Assembly: GCA_964651245.1 (NCBI GenBank)
Contig: CAZYVI010000004.1
Span: forward strand, 159,075-223,074
Length of the DNA: 64,000 nt
Reading direction: 5' to 3'
Origin: Avedoeria sp964651245
GTDB lineage: Bacteria; Chloroflexota; Anaerolineae; Epilineales; Epilineaceae
Both the position numbers and the translations under genes were made by a program. Positions within the stretch are counted from its first letter, which is position 1. Each line of letters begins with the position of its first letter. Below the pieces are notes generated by a model that saw nothing but the letters and a program-made list of their open reading frames with translations, had not been told where the DNA came from and ran no database searches. Positions 37,880 to 46,455 of the stretch are shown here, piece by piece.

Positions 37880-38122
37880 TTGGCCGCGGACGAGAAAATC
37901 GAAGTCGAGGGCGTCATCACCGAAGCCCTCCCCAACACCATGTTCAAGGTGCAGCTCGACAACGACCACGAGGTGCTGGCGTACTTGTCGGGCCGCATGA
38001 AGAAGTACTACATCAAGGTGCTGCTGGGTGACCGCGTGCGCGTCGAGCTCTCGCCGTACGACGCGACGCGCGGGCGCATCACCTATCGCCATCGCGCCGG
38101 CGTCAACGGCCGGGCGAACTAG
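37880..38122 (+). CDS. infA: Translation initiation factor IF-1
   Basis: IF-1 binds the 30S A site during initiation. The 80-residue product is an OB-fold with EKIEVEGVITEALPNTMFKVQL, the HEVLAYLSGRMKKYYIKVLLGDRV core and SPYDATRGRITYRH at the end, followed by a short extra tail. TTG 37880 is chosen because GGAGG sits seven bases upstream; an in-frame ATG 27 bp earlier would add a Gly-rich leader. The gene is not in a ribosomal-protein operon here but starts a run with cytochrome c maturation genes. Confidence 0.95.
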   Translation: MAADEKIEVEGVITEALPNTMFKVQLDNDHEVLAYLSGRMKKYYIKVLLGDRVRVELSPYDATRGRITYRHRAGVNGRAN

Positions 38123-38144
38123 CCCGCCGAGCGGGCAGCGCGCA

Positions 38145-38633
38145 GTGGCAGCGCGGCCGACCGGGGTCGCCCTGGCGACCGCGGCGCTGCTGGCCGTCGC
38201 CGCGGCCGGCTGCACGCGGCCGCGCCACGGCGGCCTGTTCGGCGGCGCGACGCGGTCGACCGCCCTGCCGCCGGATGTCGCGGCCGCCGTCGCCCACCCC
38301 ACCGCGACCCCCTCGATCGAAGTCGCCGCCGCACTGCAGATCGAGGCGCCCGTCGCCGACGCCCGCCTCACGTCGCCGATCCAGGTCCAGGGCACGGTCC
38401 AGCGCCGCGCCGACCTGCTGTACGTGGCCCAGGTCGTGGTGGCCGCGGCGCCGGTGCCGCAGCGCGGCAACGCGCGCGTGACCATCGGCGCCGACGGCGC
38501 GTTCCGCGTGGCGCTGCCGTACACCCTGGACGAGGCCGCGCCGGGCACCGTCGAGGTCGTGGCCGTCGACCCCGTCAGCGGCACGGTGGCGGAGTCGGTC
38601 AGCGTGCCGGTGTGGCTGGCGGCCGCTCCGTAG
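38145..38633 (+). CDS. Lipoprotein with Gmad2/Ig-like domain
   Basis: The 162-residue product starts at GTG 38145, 22 bp after infA. Its signal peptide ends in a lipobox AVAAAGC, with the acylated cysteine near 23. A linker leads to a beta-sandwich at about 65-160: LQIEAPVADARLTSPIQVQGTV, a VTIGADGAFRVALPY stretch and VVAVDPVSGTVAESVSVPVWL. The pattern is that of Gmad2-type immunoglobulin-like domains seen in secreted and sporulation-related proteins. Its last codons overlap the start of the ccmAB fusion. Its link to cytochrome c maturation is positional only. The GTG start lacks a strong ribosome site. Confidence 0.7.
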   Translation: MAARPTGVALATAALLAVAAAGCTRPRHGGLFGGATRSTALPPDVAAAVAHPTATPSIEVAAALQIEAPVADARLTSPIQVQGTVQRRADLLYVAQVVVAAAPVPQRGNARVTIGADGAFRVALPYTLDEAAPGTVEVVAVDPVSGTVAESVSVPVWLAAAP

Positions 38634-40063
38634 CGCCCACCGCCGCGGCGACGCCGACCGATGCCGTCGTGGTCGCCGCCGGGCTGACCCACCGCTACGG
38701 TCGGCTCGCCGTCCTATCCGATGTCGACATGGCGCTGCGCGCCGGGCAGCGGGTAGCCCTGCGCGGCGCGAACGGCGCCGGCAAGACGACGCTGCTGCGG
38801 ATCCTCGCCGGTCTGCTGCGGCCGCAGGCGGGGCAGGTCGAGCGCTTCGACGCCGCGGCGGCGCCGGGCGCCGTCGCCTTCGTCGGCCCGCAGCCGCAGC
38901 TCTACCCCGAGCTCACGGCGCGCGAGCACCTGGTGCTCTTCGCCCAGCTGCACGGCCTGGCCGCGCCGGAGGCGGCGGCCGCGGCGGCCCTGGCGGCGTT
39001 CGGCCTGGCCGCGCGGCCCAACGCCCGGGCGCGCCAGCTCTCGCGCGGGCAGCAGCAGCGCCTGGCGCTGGCGCGGGCGTTCATGACGGCGCCGCGGCTG
39101 GTGCTGCTCGACGAGCCGTGGACGGCCCTGGACGAAGACGGGGCGCAGTGCCTCGATCGGGCCATCGCCGGCGCCGCAGCGGGCGGCGCCGCCGTCCTGT
39201 TCGCCGCGCACGACGACGGCCGGGCCGCTCTCGCCCCGGATCGGGTCGTCACCCTGGCGCGCGGACGCCTCGATGAGGTGCCGCCGCCGGCGGTCCGCCG
39301 CCGGCCGGAGGCGGACGACGTGCCGGCCGCGCCGGCGGCGACGCCGGCCGCGGCGACGCCGGCCGCCGCGCGCGCCGGCCGCGGCGCGGGGCTGTGGCGC
39401 GGCGCGGCGCTGATCGTGGGCAAGGACGTGCGCGCCGAACTGCGGGCGCGCGAGCTCGTCCCGGCGGTCGGGGTGTTCGCCGCGCTGTGCGGCACGGTGC
39501 TGGCCTACGCCTTCGGCGACGCGATGGCCGACCTGCCGCGGGTGGCGCCGGGGGCGTACTGGGTGGCGCTCCTGTTCGGCGGCACGCTGGGCCTGGGCCG
39601 CCTGATGGCCGCCGAGCTCGACGGCGACGCGCTCTCGGCCCTGCGGCTCTCGCCGCTCGACCCGGGCGCGCTGTTCGTGGGCAAGTGGGCCGCGGCGAGC
39701 ATCTTCGGGCTGACGGTCGCCACGGCGCTGGCCCCGCTGTGGGTGGCGCTGTTCGCGCTCGAGGCGTCGGCCGCCCTCGGCTTGATCGCCGTCGCCGCTG
39801 CCGGGGTGCCGGGCTGGGCGGCCGTCGGCGTGCTGGTGGCGGCGCTTGGGGCGACCGCCCGCGGCCGCGAGGTCGTCTTGCCCATCCTGGCGTTCCCGCT
39901 GCTCCTGCCGCTGGTCCTCGCCGCCGTTCGCGCATCGGCCGCGGTCATCGGGGGCGCGACGACGACCGCGCTCGGACCGGCGCTGGCGCTGATGGGCGCC
40001 TACGGCGTGGTATTCTGGGTCGTCGGGCTGTGGCTGTTCCCGTTCGTCGTCGAGAGCGGGTGA
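38612..40063 (+). CDS. CcmA-CcmB fusion: heme-export ABC transporter ATPase plus permease
   Basis: The 483-residue protein joins two subunits that are usually separate. Residues of about 20-215 are a CcmA-like ABC ATPase: Walker A GANGAGKTT at 52-60, signature LSRGQQQRLALARAF and Walker B LVLLDEPWTAL. An Ala/Pro/Arg linker (about 225-255) leads to a CcmB-like permease with six hydrophobic segments (about 270-480), including IVGKDVRAELRARELVP at its start, as in CcmB. CcmABCD handles heme or CcmE release in system I cytochrome c biogenesis. The GTG start overlaps the lipoprotein by 22 bp and its exact position is uncertain. The next gene is ccmC, supporting the call. Confidence 0.88.
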   Translation: MAGGRSVAPTAAATPTDAVVVAAGLTHRYGRLAVLSDVDMALRAGQRVALRGANGAGKTTLLRILAGLLRPQAGQVERFDAAAAPGAVAFVGPQPQLYPELTAREHLVLFAQLHGLAAPEAAAAAALAAFGLAARPNARARQLSRGQQQRLALARAFMTAPRLVLLDEPWTALDEDGAQCLDRAIAGAAAGGAAVLFAAHDDGRAALAPDRVVTLARGRLDEVPPPAVRRRPEADDVPAAPAATPAAATPAAARAGRGAGLWRGAALIVGKDVRAELRARELVPAVGVFAALCGTVLAYAFGDAMADLPRVAPGAYWVALLFGGTLGLGRLMAAELDGDALSALRLSPLDPGALFVGKWAAASIFGLTVATALAPLWVALFALEASAALGLIAVAAAGVPGWAAVGVLVAALGATARGREVVLPILAFPLLLPLVLAAVRASAAVIGGATTTALGPALALMGAYGVVFWVVGLWLFPFVVESG

Positions 40064-40086
40064 CGCCGGGCGAGCGGAGGTGGTGG

Positions 40087-40782
40087 ATGGCGGAGGACGA
40101 GGTCGCTCGCCGTGACGCGCGGTGGGCGCGGGCCGAGCGCGGGCTGGCCGTGCTGGCCGCCGCGGCGGCGGTGGCCGCGACGCTGTGGGTGTTCCTGCGC
40201 TCGCCCGAGGAGGCCACGCTCCGGGCGTCGATCCGGATCCTGTACGTGCATGTCGGCGCCGCGTTCACGGCCTACGCCGCGCATGCCGTGACCGCCGCCG
40301 CTGCGCTGGCCTACCTCTGGCGGCGCGATCCGCGCGCCGACCGGCTGGCGGTGGCCGGCGCCGAGTGGAGCGTCGTGCTGGCGTCGATCACGCTGGTGAC
40401 GGGCAGCATCTGGGCCAAGACCGCCCAGGGCTGGTGGTGGCAGTGGCGCGACCCGCGGCTCACGCTGTCGCTGCTGCTGTGGTTCGTCTTCGTGGGCTAC
40501 CTGGTGCTCCGACAGGTCACCGACGGGGATCGCCGCGCTGCCCTGTCGGCGGTCCTGGCCGTGGCGGCGATCCCGGCCGGCATCCTCAACCACTTCGCGA
40601 CGCTGTTGTTCCGGACCTACCACCCCGCCCCGATCCTGACCCGACCCGACGGACCGGCCGCCGACCCGCGCATCGTGCAGGCGGTGCTCTTGTCGCTCAC
40701 GGCGTATGCGCTGATCCTGGCCTGGGGGCTGGTGGCTCGGGTACGGCTCGAGGCCGCCCGCGACGCGTCGGGGGCGCGCTGA
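40087..40782 (+). CDS. ccmC: Cytochrome c maturation heme-handling protein CcmC
   Basis: CcmC delivers heme to the chaperone CcmE. The 231-residue product has six membrane spans. RIDARxx-like RILYVHVGAAFTAYAAHA, the tryptophan-rich WAKTAQGWWWQWRDPRLTLSLLLW (the WGxWWxWDxRLT motif in relaxed form) and a HPAPILTRP loop with a heme-ligand histidine are visible. ATG 40087 has GGAGG nearby; a GTG at 40060 that overlaps the previous stop as GTGA is an alternative adding nine residues. No ccmE, ccmF or ccmH follows, so these must lie outside the window. Confidence 0.9.
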   Translation: MAEDEVARRDARWARAERGLAVLAAAAAVAATLWVFLRSPEEATLRASIRILYVHVGAAFTAYAAHAVTAAAALAYLWRRDPRADRLAVAGAEWSVVLASITLVTGSIWAKTAQGWWWQWRDPRLTLSLLLWFVFVGYLVLRQVTDGDRRAALSAVLAVAAIPAGILNHFATLLFRTYHPAPILTRPDGPAADPRIVQAVLLSLTAYALILAWGLVARVRLEAARDASGAR

Positions 40783-41023
40783 GCCGAACCAGCGCCGGGT
40801 CGGCAGGGGCGATGCACTGCCGGCGAGCGCCGCATGGGACGCGGCGCATCCGGCGGGCGCCGCCGCGTTGGACGGCGTGGGACGTTCGTGCAACGCTGGG
40901 TGGCTAGCTTGGGCGGGCGCCGCACGCACCGCGCGGAGTGGACCGACGCGACACGCGTTGCGGTCCGACGAGGGCGGGCGGCGTGCTCGCAGCCACCCAC
41001 GCGCACCTTGCAGGAGTCCCACG
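40783..41023 (+). other. Intergenic region upstream of the secreted Cys protein
   Basis: A 241-bp spacer with no recognisable gene. TAGCTT at 40905-40910 could be a -10 but lacks a well-spaced -35. AGGAG at 41012-41016 is the ribosome site of the next gene. Confidence 0.35.
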
Positions 41024-41560
41024 ATGCAGTCTGTCCGGCTCTCGACGGCGCCATTCGTCGGCGCAGCCACCCTCGCCCTGGCGTTCGTCTGGCACGTCCA
41101 CACCGCCGCGGCCGCGCCGCGCCCGCTCGACCGCGACGCGCTGCCGGCCACGGCGATGTGCGGCGCGCTGTGGGCCAGCAGCGAGCTGCTGCCGTGCCCG
41201 TCCGACGGTATCGACGGTAAGAAGACGCCGATCTCGTTCGCCGTACCGCTGCCCGATCCGGAGCTGGCCGCGTCGCTGGCGCTGGCCTGCGGCGGACCGG
41301 TCCGGGTGGCCGTCACCTTCCGGCCGTTGATCTGCGACGGTGGCGGCGGCGCGTTCAGCAAGGCGCCGGTGGAGGTTTGGGTTCGGCGGTCCGACGACAC
41401 CGACATCGGTGTTTCGCAGCCGAACCTGAACGGTGTCTGCCTCGACGATTTGCCCGCGGCGCTCGTCGGCGTGCCGTTGACGCCGTCGGGCGGCGAAAGC
41501 GTGCCGGCGTTCGGCGAGGTGTCGGTGCGCGTGACGTGCTGCGTGGGCTGTGGCCTCTAG
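41024..41560 (+). CDS. Small secreted protein of unknown function with spaced cysteines
   Basis: The 178-residue product begins with a signal peptide (hydrophobic run at about 10-27, cleavage likely near TAAAA). The mature part of about 145 residues is beta-rich and has cysteines near 46, 58, 89, 104 and 140, and a CCVGC cluster at the C-terminus. These could form disulfides or bind metal. I recognise no family. ATG 41024 follows AGGAG by seven bases. The last 11 bp overlap the start of the SARP-STAND regulator gene, so the two are translationally coupled and probably functionally linked. Confidence 0.6.
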   Translation: MQSVRLSTAPFVGAATLALAFVWHVHTAAAAPRPLDRDALPATAMCGALWASSELLPCPSDGIDGKKTPISFAVPLPDPELAASLALACGGPVRVAVTFRPLICDGGGGAFSKAPVEVWVRRSDDTDIGVSQPNLNGVCLDDLPAALVGVPLTPSGGESVPAFGEVSVRVTCCVGCGL

Positions 41561-44500
41561 CGCGACGTCACGGCGCGCCGCGGCCGCGGCGGCCGACGGT
41601 CTCGCGATCGGGCTGCTCGGCGGCCTGACGGTGGCCTGGCGCGGCGTGCCGGCCGCGCTGCCGGTGCGAACGCGCACCCAGCGGCTGCTGGCGCTGCTCG
41701 TCCTGCGCAGCGGCGGCATCCGGCGCGCCGCGGCCGGGGCGCTGCTGTGGCCGGACGCCGGCGAGGCCGAGGCGGTCGCCGCGCTGCGGCGGCACGTGGC
41801 CGACCTCGAGCGCTATCTGGCCGACCTCACCGGCCACCAGCCGTGGGTCCAGCGGTCGGGCGAGCGCCTGACGTGGCATCCGCCCGTTCCGTGCGCCGTC
41901 GACGCCCAGCGCGTGTTCGACGCCGCGATCCGGCTGCCGGACAGCGTTCTGCAGGCGACCGCACCGGAGGCGGCGGCGCTGACCCGCCAGTGCGCGCGGG
42001 CCGCGACGACGCCGCTGGCGCCGGGGTGGCCGGACGCGTGGGTCGCGGACGAGCGCCGGATCACGTCGGCGGCGGCGCAGGCGCTGCTCCGCCCGCTGGC
42101 CGACCGCCACGCCGTCGACGGCGACCGCACCGGCGCCGCCGATCTCCTGGACATTTGCACCGCGACCGACGGGCCGGACCCCAGCACCGTCCGGCTGACC
42201 GTCGCGCTGCGGCACTTCGAGGGCGACGAGCCCGGCGCCCGCCGGGCGATCGCCGTGCTCGACCGCCTGGACGAGGGCGGCGGCGCCGCGGAGCGCACGG
42301 CGGGGCGTCTGGGCTGGTACGCCTTCGACCGGCTCGCGGCGCGCGTCGCCCGGCTGCTGGCAGTCGAGGCGGCGCCCGCGCGGCCGCTGTCCCTCTTCAG
42401 CCACTACGTCGCCGGGCCGCCGCGAATCGACGGCCTGCTGGCGAGGGCGTACGCGGCGCGCTGGCTGACGATCGACGGCCCGATCGGCGTCGGCAAGTCG
42501 CGCCTGGCGCACCAGGCGCTGCGGCAGCCGGTTCCCGGCGGGCCGCGCGGCTACGCCTGCATCGACGCGCGCCGGTTCGGCACGCTGGATGCGCTGCGGC
42601 TGCTGGTGCTCGCCGCGGTGGCCGACGGCGGCCCGGCCGTGGCGCGCTCGCCGACGACGCGCGGTCCCGACGACGCCGCCGTGCGGTGGATCGTGATCGA
42701 CAACGCCGACGGCCGGCGGCGCGCCGCGGAGGCGCTGGCCGACGCGGTCACGCAGCTCTGGCCGCACGTCCGGATCGTGGTGACGGCGCGGGCCGGCGGT
42801 GGCGGTCCGACGCGTCACCGCTGGCCGGTCGCGCCACTGCCGGTGGCCGGCGCATCGACGCGGCGATCCTCGAGCGACACGGCCGCGCCGCCGACCGGCG
42901 GGCTGGCGGGCGACGAGGCCGGGCTGTCGCCGGCAGGCCAACTTCTGGTCGCGCGCTGCCGCGAGGCCGACCTCCGCTTCGCCCTGGGCGACGGCGACGG
43001 CGCGCATGTCGAGGCCATCGTCGCGCGGTGTGCTGGCCTGCCGCTGCTCATCGAGCACGCCGCGGCGCTGGTCCGCGCCGCGTCGCTGGCCGAGGTCGCG
43101 CGCCGGCCGTCGTCGCCGCCCATCGCCGCGCCGGAGACGGCGGTGTCGGCGGTGCTGGGCGATCGGCTGTCGACCTTCGGCGCGGCGTACCGCGCGCTGC
43201 CGCCACACCTGCGCGACGCACTGCGCCGCAGCTGCATCGTCGACGGCGACGTCTCGGCGGCGAGCCTACGCCGCGTCGCCGGGCCCGAGTCGGCGCGCGA
43301 CGGCGCGGCGGCCGCGGCCGGCGATCTGGCGGCGCTGACCCGAGCCGGCTGGCTGGTGGCCGACAGCCACATCCGATCGGCCGGCCGCGCCGTGGCGGCG
43401 GCGGTGCGCGACCACGTCCTGGAGGTCCTGTGCTCGCCCGTCGAGCGCGCCTGCCTCGCGCAGCGGTCCGACGATCTTCGCCTCTCGCACCTGGCCGCGA
43501 TGGGCCTGGGCGAGCCGGCCATGGCGCCGTCCGACGCCGCGGCGCTGGCCCAGGCGCGGCTGCCGCTGGCCCAGACGGCGGACCGCGGCCCGGTGGCGGT
43601 CGCGCGCGCCGTCCTCGCCGCCGACGCGCTGTGGCGCGGCTGGCTCGAGCAGGGCGTGGCGGCCGACGCCGTCGCCTGGCTGCAGTCGCTGCCCTGGGAC
43701 GCCTCCGGCGGGCTCGCCCCCGTGGTCCGCAGCACCGGGCTCGACGTCCTGGGCATGCTCCACTACGCCTGCGGCGAACTCCACGCCGCCCTCGGCCGGT
43801 GCCGCGCCGCGTGCGACGTGCCGGCACGCTCGGGGACGGGGGGCCGCGCGGCGCTCCACCGCGTCCACCTGGCCGGCGTCGAGGCGATGTGCGGCCATCG
43901 GCGCGCGGCGACGCGACACGCCCTGGCCGCCGTCGCCGCGCTCGACGACGGCGCCGACGCCACCACCCGGATCGACGTGTTGGTCCTCGGCGCCGACATC
44001 TGCCTGCGCTCCGGGGCGTTGGACGATGCCGACCGCCTCCTGCGGGCCGCGCGCCGGATCGACCGGCGTCGGATCCCGCGCTCGCCGCGCGCGGCGCGCA
44101 TCCTGTTGCGGATGGGGACGATCGCCATCGAGCGCGGCGCGTATGCCGAGGCGGTGGCGGTGCTGCGCGATGCCGCCGAGCGCCTGGCCCGCCAAGGCAT
44201 GGCGCGCGAACGCAACCGCGCCCGCGCCGAGCTGTCGCTGGCGTTGCGCTGGCTGGGGCAGGCCGGCGAGGCCGAGCGGGTGCTCGCCGGCGTCCTGCGC
44301 GACAGCGAGCGCGCCGACGACCGCTTGCTGTGGGCCACCTGCTTGTGCAACATCGCCGACCTGTGGTGCGACGAGCTGCAGTGGGCGCGGGCCGAATACG
44401 CCGTGCGGCGGATCGGGACGCTCGACCCGCGCGACCTCACCGCGGACCTCCAGCTCGACGTCGTGACGCTGCAGGCGATGCTGGCGCTGCAGCGCCGCGA

Positions 44501-44951
44501 CCGCGCCACCCTGCGCGACCGCGCGGCGGTCCTGCGGCGCCGGGTGTCGAGCGTCGCCGACGACGTCTCGGCCGGCTGGGCGCTGCGGACGCTGGGGCGT
44601 CTGGCGCACGAGCACGGCGACGGCGCGGCGGCGGCGCGCCACCACGCCGCGTCCATCGAGCGCTTCCTGCGCGGGGGCAACCGCGGCGGCCTCGTCCGGT
44701 CCGTCGAAGCCGCCGCCGCGGCCGTCGCCGCCCTGGACCCGCAGCTGGCCGACGCGATCTGGACCGCCTGCGACGCCGAACGGCGGCGGATCGGCGCGCC
44801 GCGTTCGCCGCGCGAGGCGGCCGAGGTCGTCGACTGGCGGGGGGCCGCGGCGGTTCAGGACCGGCCGGCCGACGGTGGTCCGTGGCCGGCGGCGGCGCCG
44901 TTCGGCGTCGTCGCGGCGCACGTGGCGACCTGGTTGACTCGACCGCGATGA
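41550..44951 (+). CDS. SARP-type transcriptional regulator with STAND ATPase and TPR-like region
   Basis: The 1133-residue protein has an OmpR-type winged helix at the N-terminus (GLLGGLTVAWRGVPAALPVR, LLWPDAGEAEAVAALRRHVADLER) and a BTAD helical region to about 250, as in SARP/AfsR-type activators. A STAND ATPase module follows: Walker A GPIGVGKSRLA near 310 and Walker B WIVIDNAD near 385. The helical part from about 690 to the end has TPR-like repeats. Such proteins usually bind a promoter after ligand or ATP-driven oligomerisation. The GTG start overlaps the upstream gene by 11 bp. The target genes are unknown; the coupled secreted Cys protein is the obvious candidate partner. Confidence 0.83.
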   Translation: MASSATSRRAAAAAADGLAIGLLGGLTVAWRGVPAALPVRTRTQRLLALLVLRSGGIRRAAAGALLWPDAGEAEAVAALRRHVADLERYLADLTGHQPWVQRSGERLTWHPPVPCAVDAQRVFDAAIRLPDSVLQATAPEAAALTRQCARAATTPLAPGWPDAWVADERRITSAAAQALLRPLADRHAVDGDRTGAADLLDICTATDGPDPSTVRLTVALRHFEGDEPGARRAIAVLDRLDEGGGAAERTAGRLGWYAFDRLAARVARLLAVEAAPARPLSLFSHYVAGPPRIDGLLARAYAARWLTIDGPIGVGKSRLAHQALRQPVPGGPRGYACIDARRFGTLDALRLLVLAAVADGGPAVARSPTTRGPDDAAVRWIVIDNADGRRRAAEALADAVTQLWPHVRIVVTARAGGGGPTRHRWPVAPLPVAGASTRRSSSDTAAPPTGGLAGDEAGLSPAGQLLVARCREADLRFALGDGDGAHVEAIVARCAGLPLLIEHAAALVRAASLAEVARRPSSPPIAAPETAVSAVLGDRLSTFGAAYRALPPHLRDALRRSCIVDGDVSAASLRRVAGPESARDGAAAAAGDLAALTRAGWLVADSHIRSAGRAVAAAVRDHVLEVLCSPVERACLAQRSDDLRLSHLAAMGLGEPAMAPSDAAALAQARLPLAQTADRGPVAVARAVLAADALWRGWLEQGVAADAVAWLQSLPWDASGGLAPVVRSTGLDVLGMLHYACGELHAALGRCRAACDVPARSGTGGRAALHRVHLAGVEAMCGHRRAATRHALAAVAALDDGADATTRIDVLVLGADICLRSGALDDADRLLRAARRIDRRRIPRSPRAARILLRMGTIAIERGAYAEAVAVLRDAAERLARQGMARERNRARAELSLALRWLGQAGEAERVLAGVLRDSERADDRLLWATCLCNIADLWCDELQWARAEYAVRRIGTLDPRDLTADLQLDVVTLQAMLALQRRDRATLRDRAAVLRRRVSSVADDVSAGWALRTLGRLAHEHGDGAAAARHHAASIERFLRGGNRGGLVRSVEAAAAAVAALDPQLADAIWTACDAERRRIGAPRSPREAAEVVDWRGAAAVQDRPADGGPWPAAAPFGVVAAHVATWLTRPR

Positions 44952-44977
44952 CGCCCGCCCGCCGCCGGACAGGCGAC

Positions 44978-45006
44978 TGGACTTCACCCAGACGGCCCGA
45001 TAGAAT
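44978..45006 (+). promoter_or_regulatory. Promoter of the livJHMGF operon
   Basis: TGGACT at 44978-44983, 17-bp spacer, TAGAAT at 45001-45006, then CGCCCGCC. The livJ start lies 37 bp further on behind AAGGAGGAG. Confidence 0.55.
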
Positions 45007-45042
45007 CGCCCGCCATTCCGCTCTCTGTAAGGAGGAGACCGA

Positions 45043-46353
45043 ATGAAGTTGCGACTCACCGCGGCCTGGTTGCTCGCGCCGCTGCTCCTGACCGTGGCAT
45101 GCGCGCCCGAGGACGCGCCCGTCACCGACTCGGCGGCCGAGACCACCGCCGTCACCGATGCCGGCACGGCGCCCGAGGCGCCGCCGGTCGAGCCGACCGC
45201 GGCCGGCGGCGCGCTCGGGACGCTGGACGTGGCGCCGGGCGATCCGATCAAGCTGGCGTACATGCTCGTCGTCGCCGGCGACAACCAGACGCTCGGTCAG
45301 GACGCCAAGCGCGGCATCGAGCTGGCGATCGCGGCGCGGCCGGAGCTGCTGGGCCACACCGTCGAGCTCGTCGGCGAGGACTCGGGCTGCAACGCCGAGG
45401 GCGGCCAGGCGGCGGCCACGAAGCTGGCGGCGGACAAGACGATCGCCGCGGTGATCGGCTCGTCGTGCTCGTCGGAGTCGGTGCCCGGCGCCCCGATCAT
45501 CTCGGACGCCGGCCTGACGATGCTCTCGCCGTCGGCGACGGCGCCGATCCTGACCGCGCCCGACAGCCGCGCCCCCGGCTTCTTCCGCACCGCCCACAAC
45601 GACAAGGTCCAGGGCAAGGTGGGCGCCGAGTTCGTCTTCAACGGCCTGGGCCTCAAGAAGGTGGCCACGATCAACGACGGCAGCCCGTACTCGGCCGGCC
45701 TGGTCGAGGCCTTCGAGGCGTCGTTCACGGCGTTGGGCGGCGAGGTCGTGGCCCACGAGGCGGTCAGCGACAAGGACACCGACATGCGCGCCGTGCTGAC
45801 CACGATCGCGCAGTCGGCGCCCGAGTTCCTCTACTACCCCGTGTTCTCGGCCGGCGGCGGCTACATCACCACCCAGAAGGGCGAGATCGCGGGCCTCGAG
45901 AACGTGCCCGGCATGGGCGCCGACGGCATGTTCTCGCCCGACTTCATCGAGGCCGCCGGCGACGCCGTCGACGGCATGTACCTGTCGAGCCCCGACTTCT
46001 CGGTGTTCGGCAGCGCCTACAAGGACACCTTCCTGCCGGCCCACGAGGCCGCCTACGGCGAGGGGCCGATCAGCGCCTTCCACGCCCACGCCTACGATGC
46101 CGCAAACATCATCTACGCCGCCATCGAGAAGGTGGCCGTGCAGGACGCCGACGGCACGCTGCACATCGACCGCCAGGCGCTGCGCGACGCGATCGCCGCG
46201 ACGTCGGGCTTCCAGGGCCTCACCGGCAACCTCACGTGCGACGCGAACGGCGACTGCGCCGATCCGGTGCTGGCCGTCTACAAGGTCAACCTGTCCGACG
46301 TCGAGGCGGGCAAGGGCCTGACCGAGATGGAGAAGGTCTGGCCGACGGAGTGA
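45043..46353 (+). CDS. livJ: Branched-chain amino acid ABC transporter, substrate-binding lipoprotein
   Basis: The 436-residue product has a lipobox LLTVAC with C20 as acylated residue, an acidic spacer and a type I periplasmic-binding (Peripla_BP_6) domain from about 65. Readable parts are IKLAYMLVVAGDNQTLGQDAKRGIELA, GEDSGCNAEGGQAAATKLAADK, SSCSSESVPGAP, FFRTAHNDKVQGKVGAEFVF and FHAHAYDAANIIYAAIEKV near the end. The substrate is probably a branched-chain amino acid or related compound; the family also takes urea or amides, so specificity is open. It is the first gene of the operon. Confidence 0.92.
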   Translation: MKLRLTAAWLLAPLLLTVACAPEDAPVTDSAAETTAVTDAGTAPEAPPVEPTAAGGALGTLDVAPGDPIKLAYMLVVAGDNQTLGQDAKRGIELAIAARPELLGHTVELVGEDSGCNAEGGQAAATKLAADKTIAAVIGSSCSSESVPGAPIISDAGLTMLSPSATAPILTAPDSRAPGFFRTAHNDKVQGKVGAEFVFNGLGLKKVATINDGSPYSAGLVEAFEASFTALGGEVVAHEAVSDKDTDMRAVLTTIAQSAPEFLYYPVFSAGGGYITTQKGEIAGLENVPGMGADGMFSPDFIEAAGDAVDGMYLSSPDFSVFGSAYKDTFLPAHEAAYGEGPISAFHAHAYDAANIIYAAIEKVAVQDADGTLHIDRQALRDAIAATSGFQGLTGNLTCDANGDCADPVLAVYKVNLSDVEAGKGLTEMEKVWPTE

Positions 46354-46455
46354 TGTTCGCGCGGCGGCGGTGTGGCGCGGCGATCGCCGCGGCCACGCCG
46401 CCGCCGCGATCCCCGGCCCGCCACCCGACCCGACGACCGCCCCGAAAGGCCGCCC

